Shown here: positions 46,656 through 63,895 of the stretch, one piece after another
Layout: each line of letters starts with the position of its first letter
Position numbering within the stretch: the first letter of the stretch is position 1
Source: Erinaceus europaeus
Lineage: Eukaryota > Chordata > Mammalia > Eulipotyphla > Erinaceidae
DNA length: 64,000 nucleotides
Assembly: GCF_950295315.1 (NCBI RefSeq)
Contig: NC_080164.1
Coordinates: forward strand, 10,710,990-10,774,989
Reading direction: 5' to 3'
The notes under the pieces: generated by a model
The model's database searches: none
The model's input: only the letters and a program-made list of their open reading frames with translations
What the model was told of the DNA's origin: nothing
Made by a program: the position numbers and the translations under genes

Positions 46656-46859
46656 TCAACTTTTCCACAGTGAGGCCCTGGAGAACATCATAAGGCCGAC
46701 CCATTTTCTTTTCTTGGGTCTAAGAATTTCCAGAAAGCTTTCCAGACTCCTTTCCTTTCGACTTCTTTATAGAAAACCCTTTGGTCTTGTGTCTTCAGAA
46801 TTGTCATCACCCTGCACAAGCCATTATCTGTCAGTTCACTGTTACACATTAAGCCTGCC

Positions 46860-47085
46860 TCGCACTCCTCCTCCTCCTCCTCCCCCTCCTCCTCCTCCTC
46901 CTCCTCCTCCTCCTCCCCCTCCTCCTCCTCCTCCTCCGTCTCTGCTCCCCCGACCCCTTTCTCAGAGGGTTCTCAGCTCTGGTGGTTCTGGCTGTTGAAC
47001 TTGAGGCTTCAGGCATGAAGTTCTTTTGTGTGACAGCATCACCATCGTCACCATCTCCCTGCCCTCCACAGATTCTTAGTCCAAG
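46860..47085 (-). repeat. (CTC)n trinucleotide tract in a SINE-B
   Basis: A nearly pure CTC/CTCC run at 46860-46938 leads into antisense SINE-B remnants ('ctcagctctggtggttctgg'). Poly-Pro and poly-Arg frames here are artefacts. Confidence 0.75.
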
Positions 47086-47479
47086 CAGTTTTATTTCAGA
47101 AAGAGGTCCTTCCTCCCACACAGGTAGGGCTTAACTAAACTCAACAGACATAGCATTAGGTGAGAACAGTCTGCAAATCGGGCCTCTTATTTTTTTTTTC
47201 TCCTTTTGCTTTGAAACTCCTCATGCTGTTATTTGGCGTTTGTGCTGTTTGCGGAAGTAGTAACCATACGGAGGAGAGTAGGCTTCCGGAACTTAGTGAC
47301 TTGTGTCTGTGAGCTTCCTCCGGCTTCTGTTCACATTCCCTTCAGTTAATAAAGACCTTTGCTGAGAAGAGTGGCGTTATTCCTGAGAAATGTATGTTTT
47401 TCTTTTCTTTCCTATGAAGCCGAATGAACAGTCCCATAGCCCTTTGTGTGAACAGCAGGAAGAATGTTCTCCGTGTATA

Positions 47480-47725
47480 CAACAGAAGATCCCTTCTTTT
47501 CCCCCTTAAATTCTTACTTATTCCTTTATCTTTGTTATGATAGAGACGGAGAACAATCAGGTGAGAGGGGGAGATGGAGAGAGAGAGAGAGAGAGAGACA
47601 CTGTCAGCCTGCCCCACTGTTCAGGCTTTCCCCCTGCGAGGGGCCGGGGGGCTCAAAGCCCCAGGTCCTTGCTCTTGGGAACGTGTATGCTTTACTGCTT
47701 ACACCACCACCCAGCCCGACAGCGT
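47480..47725 (-). repeat. SINE-A'
   Basis: Antisense with GAGAGA run at 47577-47597, 'ggctttccccctgcgagg' and 'caccacccagccc'. Confidence 0.7.
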
Positions 47726-47734
47726 CACGTCTTC

Positions 47735-47880
47735 AGACTCTTGCCTGGGCCAGTGAAATAGCTCACTGGGAAGGTGAAACACGTTGTCAGGCTCAAGGCT
47801 GGCACTGAAGGAAGTTTTGGTACCATGGTCTCTCTTACTGGCTTTCTCTCTCTTCTGTCTCACTGTCACTATCCTACAGG
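47735..47880 (+). repeat. SINE-C, sense orientation
   Basis: 'gggccagtgaaatagctcac' through 'ggaagttttggtaccatggt'; the clearest sense copy of SINE-C. Confidence 0.65.
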
Positions 47881-47909
47881 TTTTCCTTATAGGTCTTTCC
47901 TTCCTATAG

Positions 47910-48105
47910 GTTGTATTTATTTATTGGATAGAGACAGCCAGAAATGGAGAGGGAAGGAGGAGATAGGGAGAGAGGCAGAGAGACACCTGTGGCACTGCTT
48001 CATCACTTGCGAAGCTTTCACCCCTGCAGGTAGGGACCGGCTCGAACTCGGGTCCTTGCACATTGTATCATGTGTGCTAAGACAGGTTTGCCCCCTGCTC
48101 ACCCC
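47910..48105 (-). repeat. SINE-A'
   Basis: Antisense 'ttattggatagagacagcca', 'gcgaagctttcacccctgca' and 'gctcgaactcgggtccttgc'. Confidence 0.8.
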
Positions 48106-48194
48106 CTGTAGTTTTTTTCAAATCGAGTAAAGCCTAGGACTTGGAAGAAGGCCAGTGAACTTAAGTAATGAGTTGAGAAAGTCCTTTCTCAGGT

Positions 48195-48535
48195 GCCGGG
48201 TAGTAGCACAACAAGTTAAACAAGTTAAGCACATGTGACACGAAGCGCAAAGACCTGCCTGAGTTAAGGATCCTGGTTCAAGCCCCTGACTCCCCACCTG
48301 CAGGGGGGTCAGTCGCCTCATGGAATGTGAAGCAGGTCTGCAGGTAGAGTCTGTCTTTCTCTCCCAGCTCTGCCTTCCTGTCCTCTCTTGATTTCTCTCT
48401 GTCCTATCCAACAGCAATGACAGCAACAACAACAACAATAACAGCAGTGATAAATAAAAAGGACAACAAGAGGGAAAAAATAGCTTCCAGGGTAGTGGAT
48501 TCCTGGTGCAATAGCCCTGGAGGCAAAAAAACAAA
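48195..48535 (+). repeat. SINE-A, long-tail form
   Basis: Sense 'gtgccgggtagtagcacaac' with a small duplication in the head ('acaagttaaacaagttaagc'), then 'caatagccctggaggcaaaa'. Confidence 0.85.
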
Positions 48536-50393
48536 CAAAAAAGGAAGTCGTTTCTCATTCTAAGTTTCTTTCTTTCTCTCTCTCTCTCTCTCTCTCCCTT
48601 TCTTTCTTTCGGCTTATTCTAATGAATGTTTCAGTGTGCTGACCTTTGCTTTTATTCTCAGGAACTCCAAGATGGAGTAGGCACAGCCCAGAGTCACCAT
48701 GCTGACGAATCCATGAATTCCCAGGGAGAAAATGCGAGCGGAGTTAGTGCCCACATAGCCCTCAGTCTCACCTCCTGCTCCAGCTCTCCTTGGGTTATTC
48801 AGTTTGTGGGCTTGCATCTTCGACCCGCTTATCGCCTGTAACCTTAGTTCTCTCTGAGCTAACACAGCGTGCTAAACCTGTGTGTCCTTATCCTGCGTGT
48901 TCTTCTTTACCTTGTTATTTTCTGCCTTCTGTGGTATTCTCACAGCATATTCCTCTAATTCCATTGATCTTCATTTTTGTGTTGACTTTCCCCACTGCAG
49001 ACTTCAATTTCTTGTTTGTAATACTATATTATCTCGCTTGTTGCATAGTATCAGCTACTTCCCTTGTAGAAGAATGATTATTTTGATCTCTTGGAAAACA
49101 GAAATCAAACTTTCAAGATAATTGTATGCTGTTTCCCTCAGTATGTTTAAGGCAATGTTTCCTTGGTTTTTTTCAGGTGTCTCCCTTTCCTCCCCTTCTT
49201 CCCTCCCTCCCTTCATTCCTCTTTCTTTATTTCTTCCGTTTTCCTTTATTGGAGCAGGTTAATTGATGGTGACCGCAAAGCTATTGGCATATGGGCACAG
49301 TTTAACTCCATATAGAAGTCTGCAGAGCACTGTTAACTCTAAACTTAGGTCCTTTTCTGTGATATTTTTAACGGTTCAGTGTTTTTCTTTTATTCTCACA
49401 GAAAATAGGCAAAACACAGTTTTGAAATGTGCGAGATCCGGGTTCTAGTGAGGGAGGAAGCATTTGGTGCTAGACTTTCCCCTCCTGCCTGTCTTATCTT
49501 TCTATCTGAAAAATCATCTTGAAACATTGAAACCCTGGCAATGAAAGTAGAAAAAGCCAAGTGATAGTTGTCAGATGTTAACTCGGGCAAGTAGGAATTG
49601 AGCTGTGTCCCATCAACACGAATGTTCTTGCTTGAATTTGCCACATATTTAATAGTTTTTAGAATTTCAGCTAGGTCAAGAGAATTAGCTGGAGTCATGG
49701 TTGTCATAGAGAACTTTGCCACTGTGTTAAAGATCTCGCTCTGCTTTCTCCACAATATTGGCCGCCAGCTATGCCAATAGCACTTCCCCTTATGCCTGAG
49801 TGCTTTCTGCACTAGTGTCCCTGAGTCTGGTGGACAGGATGCAGCCTGCTTTCCAGTCCGTGAATAAACCTCGTGCTGTATAATGATGCTGAGAGGGCTC
49901 ACATACTGCTAATGAACAGAGCTGGGCCTGGGGCACAGCGCCCCCTGTTGGCTGATCTATACGCCCACTCCTTTTTGAATTTTGAGTTGTTGGAAGGAGT
50001 CTGCATGAATAAAGGTTTTCGCACAGGAGAAGATACTCTCCTGTAGACTTTCATGACTTTATTCTACTGCATTTCATCTGTCTCTTCAATGGAAACTTAT
50101 TTCTCAAAAATGAGAATGCTTTTCTGTTTCCAGTGATTATATGTGTATTGGGGAAAAATATATATTATATATATGTATATATGTATCATGCATACTTACA
50201 TACATATGAGTAGATAGTCATGTAGTCTGTTATGTTATCTTGGTTATTTCAGTAAAATTCTTTACAAGTGTGGAAGGCAGTGCAAAGTTAGATGCTTTTT
50301 GCATATCCTGCCATTGTCTTGCCATTTAAGATTATTCTTACTAGCATAGTTTGATGAGTAATCGGCAACAGGTTGCTTTACAAACTTGTATTT
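48536..50393. other. Repeat-poor upstream flank of the TDRD15 main exon
   Basis: Contains (TC)n at about 48573-48597, a pyrimidine tract at 49175-49230 and a TA tract at 50158-50185. The only notable frame is the minus-strand 168-codon ORF described separately. Confidence 0.5.
49396..49902 (-). other. Unrecognised 168-codon antisense ORF outside repeats
   Basis: Opens at ATG 49902 and stops at 49396-49398. The composition is balanced (Cys and Trp near residues 37-51, several N-x-S/T sites) and not simple-sequence or SINE-like, unlike other long frames here. I recognise no domain and see no clear splice sites or poly(A) tract. It could be a worn retrocopy, an ERV remnant or chance. Confidence 0.25.
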
Positions 50394-50520
50394 ATGGGTG
50401 GGGGAAGGCAGCATAGTCATTATGTAGAGAAACCCTCATGCCTGAGGTCCCAAAGTCCTAGGTTCAATCCCTGTACCACCATAAGCCAGAGTTGAACAGT
50501 GGTCTGATAAGTAATAAGGA
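50394..50520 (+). repeat. TDRD15: SINE-B, 100 bp upstream of the TDRD15 main exon
   Basis: Sense 'ggcagcatagtcattatgta', 'cctaggttcaatccctgtac' and 'ccataagccagagttgaaca'. It lies in the intron just before the acceptor at 50619. Confidence 0.85.
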
Positions 50521-50599
50521 CAAAAATAAATCTTGTACTTACATAATCAGTTTATGAGACTGATTTGATTTTGACAACTGTCTGCAGCATTTAATTAGT

Positions 50600-56859
<6,260 letters not shown>

Positions 56860-57534
56860 TACTGGGCTCGCCCTCTCTCTCTCTCTCTCTTCTTAAAAAG
56901 TCTGTGCACTAAAATTGTTCAGCTTGGAAAGACACTCTCAGAGAATTGAACTTGGGAAATCTTGAGCGAGCGGATGCGTGAGGAATGATCTCTCAACCGT
57001 TGTTTAGACCGCATTTACCTTCTGAATAGCGGCCTCTGAGAATGTAATGAAAGGGAAGGAGCCTTGACTACGCGTGTGTGCATATAAGCCTGCCATTTCG
57101 CAAATTCCAAGGGTTTCAGGAAACTCCTATAGGTCCATGGATCTCGCTGCTGTTCGTGAGCTTTGTGAACTCATTTAGAAGAACGAAATTTCTGTTGTCT
57201 CTTATTAGATGGACTTTAGTTTCATTGAGTTGCATCATTGTCAATGAGTGGAGATCTCTCCCTTTCCCTTTCCTTCCCTCCCTTCTTCTTCCTTCCTCCT
57301 CTCCCCTCCTTTTCCTGTTCTCACCATGGGGGGATTCATCACTCTGAGGCTATATTTTTTTTCCAGCTAGAAAAACAGAAAGGGAAACAGGAGGGGCTAA
57401 GGGTCTCTAGTGAAGTGGGACTGGCCCTGGGTTGTGTGTATGACAAAGCAGGTTCGCTTTCCAGTGAGTGGTCATCCACTGTTTAGTGTCTCATTTGAAT
57501 TCGTAGTTATATATCTTATTGTGAAAATGACAAA
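56860..57534. other. Intron after the TDRD15 main exon
   Basis: Begins with a (TC)n tract (56872-56893) and contains a pyrimidine-rich stretch at 57255-57320. No further coding frame is supported. Confidence 0.5.
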
Positions 57535-57800
57535 TGTGGGCTGGGCAGTGTTGTACCCAGTGGAGCACACACATTGCCTTACATAAGGACCCAGGTTCAA
57601 GCCCCTGCTCTCCACCTTCAGGGGGAAAGCCTCACACACAGTGGAGCGGTGTTGCAGGTGTCTCTCTTTCCCACCCTCTGTCTCTCCCTCTCGGTTTCTA
57701 TCAGAAAAAAAAAAGGAAGAAAAATGAAAAGATGACAGCTAAGAGCAGTGGAGTCATCACGCACCAAGCTCCAGCTTACAGCCCTGGTGGAAATTTAAAG
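57535..57800 (+). repeat. SINE-A', long-tail form
   Basis: Sense 'gtgggctgggcagtgttgta', 'cccaggttcaagcccctgct', CT body and 'cttacagccctggtgg'. Confidence 0.75.
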
Positions 57801-58044
57801 TATAGTAACATAGACGCTAATAATAATTCCTTTAAGATGACCCCTGCCTTATTTTTAAATTTTACTATTTTTTCTATAGTAGAGACAATAATGAAGTGCT
57901 TAGCTTCCACTCAGGCACTTTGCTGAGAGCTGGATCTTTTTGAAGTTGGCCACAACACTATGAAGTTGGGTGACCTGCAGGTTTAAGTGAAATCTAGTAA
58001 CAGGTACCCACTTTCCCTCCCTTTTCTTCTGTTTTTTTTTTCCC

Positions 58045-58275
58045 TGCCACTAAGATGAGCTTGGGGCCTCAGTGCCTGGAGGACTCCATTGCTCCCATAG
58101 GCATTTCTTCTTGATAGAAGATGATGGACACGAATAGAGAGGGAGACAGATAGAGAGGTGGCAGGACACCACCGCATCATTCCACCGCTGGAGAAGCCTC
58201 CCCCCCAGCAGACACTCTCATCCAGTGACAGACTCCCAAGTTAGGCCCCTGAGTACTGTCCTACAGATGCTCCAC
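58045..58275 (-). repeat. Diverged SINE-C/A'
   Basis: Antisense 'cctcagtgcctggaggactc', GA body, 'aagttaggcccctgagtact' and a worn head. Confidence 0.4.
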
Positions 58276-58744
58276 CCGGCAGGTCACCTGCCCGTGTTCT
58301 GGTACCCACTTCTTTACCTAAAACGTTAAACAGTTTGGGGGAAGACAGTAAGAAATGGTGAACAGAATACCACATTCACCATAGCATCTCCAAACAATAT
58401 TAAAAAATGTGAGCGATATCCATGGGTCAGTGGTTACTTGGAACTGCTGTCTCCAAAGCCAAAGAGAGAAGAGGAAGTGAGTGACTTAATATTTCTTTAA
58501 GTGGGCTGATCGGAGAGCCCTCCTCCCTGGTGTGTTAGTGAGGGGCAGAGAACAGAGGAATCCCGCTAGGAGGTGCTCACCCGTGAGGAATCTCCTGTGA
58601 AGGAAACAGCAGGAATGGGCAGACAGGAGTCCCACCCTCCACTGGCACTATCACTAGTGTTTGGGTGAAGCTGGAAGGTTGAAGAAAGTGGCGCACATGA
58701 CTGTGTTCCCCGCTGGGTGAGCCACCTGCTCTTTAAGAATCCAC

Positions 58745-58910
58745 TTTGCTTCTCCCCTCCCCTCCCCTGTCTCCCATCTCCTCCTCTCCCCTTCCCTTTC
58801 TCCTTTCTCTCCCTTTTCCTCCCCTCCTCTCCCCTCCTCTCCCTTCTCCCCTTCTCTCTCCTCCTCTCCCGTCCTCTCCTCCCCTCCCCTCCCCTCCTGT
58901 CCTTGGCACT
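58745..58910 (+). repeat. CT-rich (CTCCC)n low-complexity tract
   Basis: About 165 bp of CTCCC, CTCCT and CTTTC units in the TDRD15 3' intron. Both-strand frames here are compositional. Confidence 0.85.
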
Positions 58911-59276
58911 AGGACCTTGAATGTGCACGATTCTATTACTCCTGGGCTGACTTTTCAGAAAAAAAAAAATCATTCATATGTTTATGTATATTTAGACTCA
59001 CACATGCACGGAGTAAGAAACATCGCAGCACTGCCTCAGTATCTCTGGAGCTGAGGATTTAATAATGGTTGAGGAGAAATGAATATTTTAATTGGTATGC
59101 TATGTGATTTTGCCTCTTAGTACAAAGTGTGTTTTGTGATCTGTCAGTTTTTTTTTTTTTTAACTTTTCTATTGTGACTTTTAGAAAGAATTAACAAGGT
59201 CTTCAGGACCTATCATTGAAGTCCATAATTAGAAATTCATCATCACAAAATGGTGTTTCGTTCACTTGTTTTTCAG

Positions 59277-59388
59277 CAGCAGAAGATGAAGGCTCAGAGA
59301 AGCTGTGCTCCATTTTGGCAACAGACGACTCCTAGTTGACCAGCGATGACTTTCTTGTTTTCTGTGCTCCAGATACATAGTAAAAATG
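59277..59388 (+). CDS. TDRD15: TDRD15 candidate terminal coding exon (stop at 59333-59335)
   Basis: The giant exon ends AAAG|GTAAGC at 56839/56840, leaving one base (G) of a codon. Here CTTGTTTTTCAG ends at 59276, and joining restores a frame of 19 further codons (AAEDEGSEKLCSILATDDS) before TAG at 59333-59335, giving about 2,091 aa in total. The acidic end follows a basic tail. A consensus donor, AATG|GTAAGC, lies at 59388/59389, so the exon would be 112 nt and carry 53 nt of 3' UTR before another junction. Phase, acceptor and donor are seen directly; use in vivo is inferred. Confidence 0.65.
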
Positions 59389-60184
59389 GTAAGCACCGAG
59401 CAGTGAGCAGTGCCTTCTGTTAAAGCCTGCCAAAGGAATCTAGATTGTTCACATTATTTCCCCAGGAGATAATGATTATAAAGTGTGGTAGAGAAAATTT
59501 ATGTGGCTAAAATTATTCTCTGATTTTAACAAAATTCCTTAGATTATGTGGTCCGCCTCTTAAGTTTCTTGAAGACAGTTTATATGGTAAACTATTCTTT
59601 GCATGTGGTTTCACACTTTTTCGATACCCTCATTTCACTATTATCTTCTGATGAATTTCTGTCTGGACTAAACCCTGTTTTTACTCTATACTTTGTATAA
59701 CGATGGTCGCAATTAGGGATAATATAGAGTCAGTGTTTCATATATAATCACATCCCCTAGAAAATATATAGGTCTGACAGAATTGATAGGTTTTTCAAAG
59801 AAGAGAGATTAGATCTCATCATGAATTTTCCTCTCCTTAGGTCATACTTTATCTTCTTTCGTTTTATTTTATATTTAATTTGAATTTGATGACATGGTTT
59901 GGTTGCTTGCTGCTTTTGAATATTTTTATTACTCCAGAGTACTACCCTTTGTGAGGGGGAGAGTAACAGATAACTTGTCAGCGACTGTCCTTGTGAATTA
60001 AATTTATTTTGCAAGCAATGGTTTGTTGAGCAAATTCAAAGTATTGGTATGGAGATAGAACCGGACAATTATATAATTATATTTTATGGCTCAAGCAAGC
60101 CATATAATCGTTGAAGAACTAGCAACTTGGTGATTTAAAGAATATTTGAGAAAAGTTAACATTTTCTCTCTTAATTTAATTAAT
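59389..60184. other. No further gene seen
   Basis: Unique AT-rich DNA downstream of the candidate terminal exon. Confidence 0.45.
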
Positions 60185-60530
60185 CTATTCATTTTTATTA
60201 GTGATATACAGAATTACAGAATAGAGGGTACAATTTCACACTGTTCCCAGCACCAGAGTTCTGTGTCCCCATTCCCTCCATTGGAAACTGCAGTGGTTCC
60301 CCCAGAGTCACAGACACAGGCTGACTGTTATTTCTAGAACTACTCATCTCTCCCTCTACCTGTATATCGACATATATTCGCCCGTTTTTTCCTGTGGTCC
60401 AGCTTTCTCTTCCTTTCTAAGTTACACCTACACCACTTTCTACTTCCGAATGTTCTTCCTTTTCTCTTTTCTCTCTTCTTTTCTGGTCATCTTCCCCTAA
60501 CATTTTCCCCCCTCTGGGAGTATGGACCAA
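60185..60530 (-). repeat. R1-related older copy
   Basis: Antisense 'gcaccagagttctgtgtccc' and 'attccctccattggaaactg', aligning with 38465-38790. It ends at 'ctgggagtatggaccaaaaa'. Confidence 0.6.
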
Positions 60531-61439
60531 AAAAAAAAAAGTTATAAATAGATATAGACAATCTAGGTAGGGATATGAAGTTTATCATTCAGTGTGTGTC
60601 AACATTGGTGTCACTTCACAGTTAGTAAATAAATTCCAGAATAATAATGTTTAATATATGCAAGTTAAAGCCTGGTATCCTAATAATTAGCATTTCCTCA
60701 AGAGAGGAAAATTTTCTGTTTGTTTTTTTTTTTATTTGTTTGTTTCGTTGTTTGTTTTTGCCTTAAAAGTTGATTTTGTGTATGTGGTTGTATTTAGAGC
60801 AGAATTAAACATTTATTGTTTGTGACTTAAATCTTGGAATGTGTTTGTCATTTTCCCCCCAAGTCAGCCCTGGTCCGGGAGATTATTTTCCGCAGTTTAC
60901 AAGAACGCTTCTATTGGTAAGATGACTCCTTTTCTAGGTCTCTTGAGTCACTGGGTTACTTTTGTTAGGGTGCCGTAAAAATATGGCAAAGCAGTGATTT
61001 GTTTATTAAAAGAAGCATATAGCGATGGCAGAGTGTAAGATACAGCAATCTGAAAGAGGCTTTTGGGTACCAGGTTTATTCAGGAAGGGTCTTCTTTCAT
61101 TTTTTTTAAATTTCATTTTTTTTCTTCTTTTCTTTCATTTTCTTTCTGAGTTCTTTTAATTTTATTTATATATCTTTAGCTGGTATATTCTTTATGGAAA
61201 TGACCACAAATGTAACCATTTCACATTTATTCAAAGTATTTAAATAATTGAGTACTGTAGAGAAGATTACTATATTAGACTATATTTCAGCTAATTATGA
61301 TTTTTTTTTTTCTTACTTGAACCAGAAATCCTGTACTGAAATTAGCTCAAAATATAGTTAGGCTAGATTTTCTTCCTTGAAGATGAGTAGTGACTCATTT
61401 AAGTTTCACATTTTGTTATTTTATTTTGTTTTTATTTTT
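60531..61439. other. No gene besides the candidate small exon
   Basis: AT-rich DNA with T-runs at 60722-60733 and 61098-61125. The only feature is the possible exon at 60868-60916. Confidence 0.4.
60868..60916 (+). other. Candidate 3' UTR exon downstream of TDRD15
   Basis: A pyrimidine tract with CCCCCC and two acceptors (AAG at 60863, TCAG at 60867) is followed by 49 bases and then ATTG|GTAAGA at 60916/60917. The spacing and both splice signals look exonic and would fit the donor at 59389. No coding continuity is claimed because the preceding candidate exon already contains a stop. Confidence 0.3.
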
Positions 61440-62065
61440 TATTTTACCACCAGGGTTAATGTGGGGGCTCAGAAGTACCTGCATGATACCTTTACCTTTT
61501 CCAGTGGGCATTTATTTTATTTCATTTCATTCTTTTTACTTTTTCTATTTTTTCTTGTTCTTTTTTTATATTTGTTTATTCCCCTTTGTTGCCCTTGTTT
61601 TATTGTTGTAGTTATTGTTGTTGTTACTGATGTTGTTGTTGGATAGGATAGAGAGAAATGGAGAGAGGAGGAGAAGACAGAGAGGGAGAGAGAAAGACAC
61701 CTGCAGACCTGCTTCACCATTTGTGAAGCGACTCCCCCGCAGGTGGGGAGCCGGGCTCATTCTCTGAGTCCTTGCACTTTGCAGCACCTGCGCTTAACCC
61801 ACTGCGCTACTGCCTGACTCCCTCTTTTTACTTTTTCTTTCTGATAAGGATGAGGAGAGAAATGTGGAAGGTAGTGAGGTGGGGGAGGATGGAGGCAGGG
61901 AGGAGAAGGAGGAAAGAGAGAGACAGAGACAGAGAGAGAGAGAGAGAGAGAGCCCACTGTCCTACTACTTGCAAAGCCTTCCTCTTCCAGCTGGGGGGTA
62001 GGGGCCTTGAACCCCCGTCCTTGCACAAGGTAACCTACACTCTTCTGAATGAGTCACTACCTGGC
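61440..62065 (-). repeat. Nested SINEs: short-tail SINE-A inside an older SINE
   Basis: The inner SINE-A (61547-61822) is bounded by the perfect 16-bp duplication TCTTTTTACTTTTTCT (61531-61546 and 61823-61838). The outer SINE-A' reads 'taccaccagggttaatgtgg' on the left and resumes with a GA-rich body, 'gggccttgaacccccgtcct', on the right. Confidence 0.9.
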
Positions 62066-62069
62066 ACTT

Positions 62070-62685
62070 ACTTGTTTCCGTTTGTGCGTTTTGAAGGTAC
62101 ATTATTACTTTTTGCACTTTACTAGATATTTTCTTCTTTTGTTTGTTTGTTTAACATTTACTTATTTATTTCCTTCTGGTTGCCCTTGTTGTTTTTATTC
62201 ACTAGATATTTTCTTACCCTAAGGTAGCAGCCCGGAGAGGAGTACAGCAGTAGCATAGCTGTATTCAGACAAGTATCAAATAAAAACAAAATAGCATGTT
62301 CAGTTCAGAGTTTGTCTTTGTTGGAATTCAATTTTGTTACATTCTACAGGTATTACTAGTTAATATCTAATAACGCTTCATTTTGTAAAATATTGACATT
62401 AGTCTCAGTCGTTAGCGTTAGTAGAGTTGACTTGGTAAGTTTGGCAAGAAGCTGCTGATGCCACATTGGGGGGTTCGTGGGACAGTTCTTCCGTGAAGGA
62501 GTTTGCAAGTATTGCATTTTATTTTTGTCTTTGCATACATATAACTTAAAGTATTTGAGCTCAGCACAGTGTCTTTTTAAATGTGAAAAATTGTAATTCA
62601 GTAGAAAAAGATGATAGGTATTTTGTTAAAAGAGTATTGACAAATACATTTGGCTGGTGTGTACTGACAAGGGTGTTAGTCAATT
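62070..62685. other. No gene seen
   Basis: Unique DNA. 62160-62200 resembles a SINE-A tail stub ('ccttctggttgcccttgttg'). Confidence 0.4.
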
Positions 62686-62687
62686 CA

Positions 62688-62865
62688 TGTAGAGCCAGAG
62701 ATTGTGAGAGGGAAGCGGGAGATGGAGAAGTGGAGAGGCAGAGAAACGCCTTCAGCACTGCTCCACCACCTGTGAAGCTGCCCCCATAGCACAGGAGCTT
62801 GAGCCTGCTGGTCCTTGCTCACTGCAAGCCTCACACTCTGCCAGGTGGGCCACCCCCGGTCCCAA
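62688..62865 (-). repeat. SINE-A', diverged
   Basis: Antisense 'tagagccagagattgtgaga', 'tccaccacctgtgaagctgc' and 'caggtgggccacccc'. Confidence 0.6.
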
Positions 62866-63029
62866 CAGGAAATTCAACACTCAAATCCAAGTTTAGGGAA
62901 AAAAATACTTGGGCACCTGAAGGTTTTAGAATAATCACTTTGAGGCAAAAGTCTCTCTGTCTTATTCTTAAAGCTGTCAGTCTTATTTATCCTTTTTAAC
63001 TTTAACACTGAATTTAAATGTGATTAGTC

Positions 63030-63178
63030 TCTTTATTTATTTATTTATAAGAGTGATAGGAGAGACAGAAAGAACCAGACATCACTTTGGTACACGTGCT
63101 GCTGGGGATTGAACTGAGGAACTCTTGCTTCAGAGACCAACGCTTTATTCACTGCGCCACCTCCTGGACCACGTCTCT
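63030..63178 (-). repeat. SINE-B subtype (as 37385-37530)
   Basis: Antisense 'acgtgctgctggggattgaa', 'cttgcttcagagaccaacgc' and 'gcgccacctcctggacca'. Confidence 0.75.
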
Positions 63179-63604
63179 TTTTTCTTTACTGTCTGAATAT
63201 ACTTTTATAAGTCGCCACCATCATGTCTACTGTTCTGTGTTTGATATTAGAATAATTGGTCTTGCGATTTCTAGAAAATAAACTAAGGATATTCCTTTTG
63301 ACTATTACATCTTAGGGTGAACTTTTGGTTTAACTTGTTCCCTTAGTTTTTTAAAAATTATTTGTTATTCATTAAGTTATTAATTATTATTAAGTTACTG
63401 TTGACTGAAGCTATTATATTTTTCATAGCAAAGTATTGTCTTTGCTTTTGAGGCTAATAATAATTCTAAATAGTTCCTTCTTGCTAGGGAATCATCCTCC
63501 TTTGTAATCTTACCGTGTTCTCCTATATTGTATATTCCGCATCAGATGTTTTTAAAAATACCTCTGTTACATATAAGAGATAATTAAACAAGTTAAACTG
63601 TTTC
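63179..63604. other. No gene seen
   Basis: AT-rich unique DNA. Confidence 0.45.
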
Positions 63605-63895
63605 TCTCTCTCTTTGTTGTTGCTGGGGATTTACTGCTTTGAGTCAACTTTTGAGGCAGAGACAGAGAAAGAGAGAGACGGGGGTGGGTTACCACAGCGC
63701 CAAGCGTCCTTCAGTGCAGCAAGGCCTGTCTTGAAGCAGCTTGTGCACATGACAAAACAGCCAGTATCCAGGCGAGCGATCTTGTGAGCCCCAAGCTGTG
63801 GTGAAGGTATTTCCCTTACAGAGGGAGAAGCACGCTGACAGAGTGAGTGGGCCTGGCGTAGAGTAAGGCACCATCTCCTCTCCCGTCCAGTCATT
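63605..63895 (-). repeat. SINE-C
   Basis: Antisense GA-rich body, then 'cacagcgccaagcgtccttc' and 'cagtgcagcaaggcctgtct', followed by a diverged end. Confidence 0.6.

Noticed and set aside
46597..47121. Poly-proline and poly-arginine frames
   Set aside because: Both are translations of the (CTC)n tract at 46860-46938.
58566..59054. Arg/Glu/Gly-rich and Pro/Leu/Ser-rich frames
   Set aside because: Compositional products of the CT-rich tract at 58745-58910.
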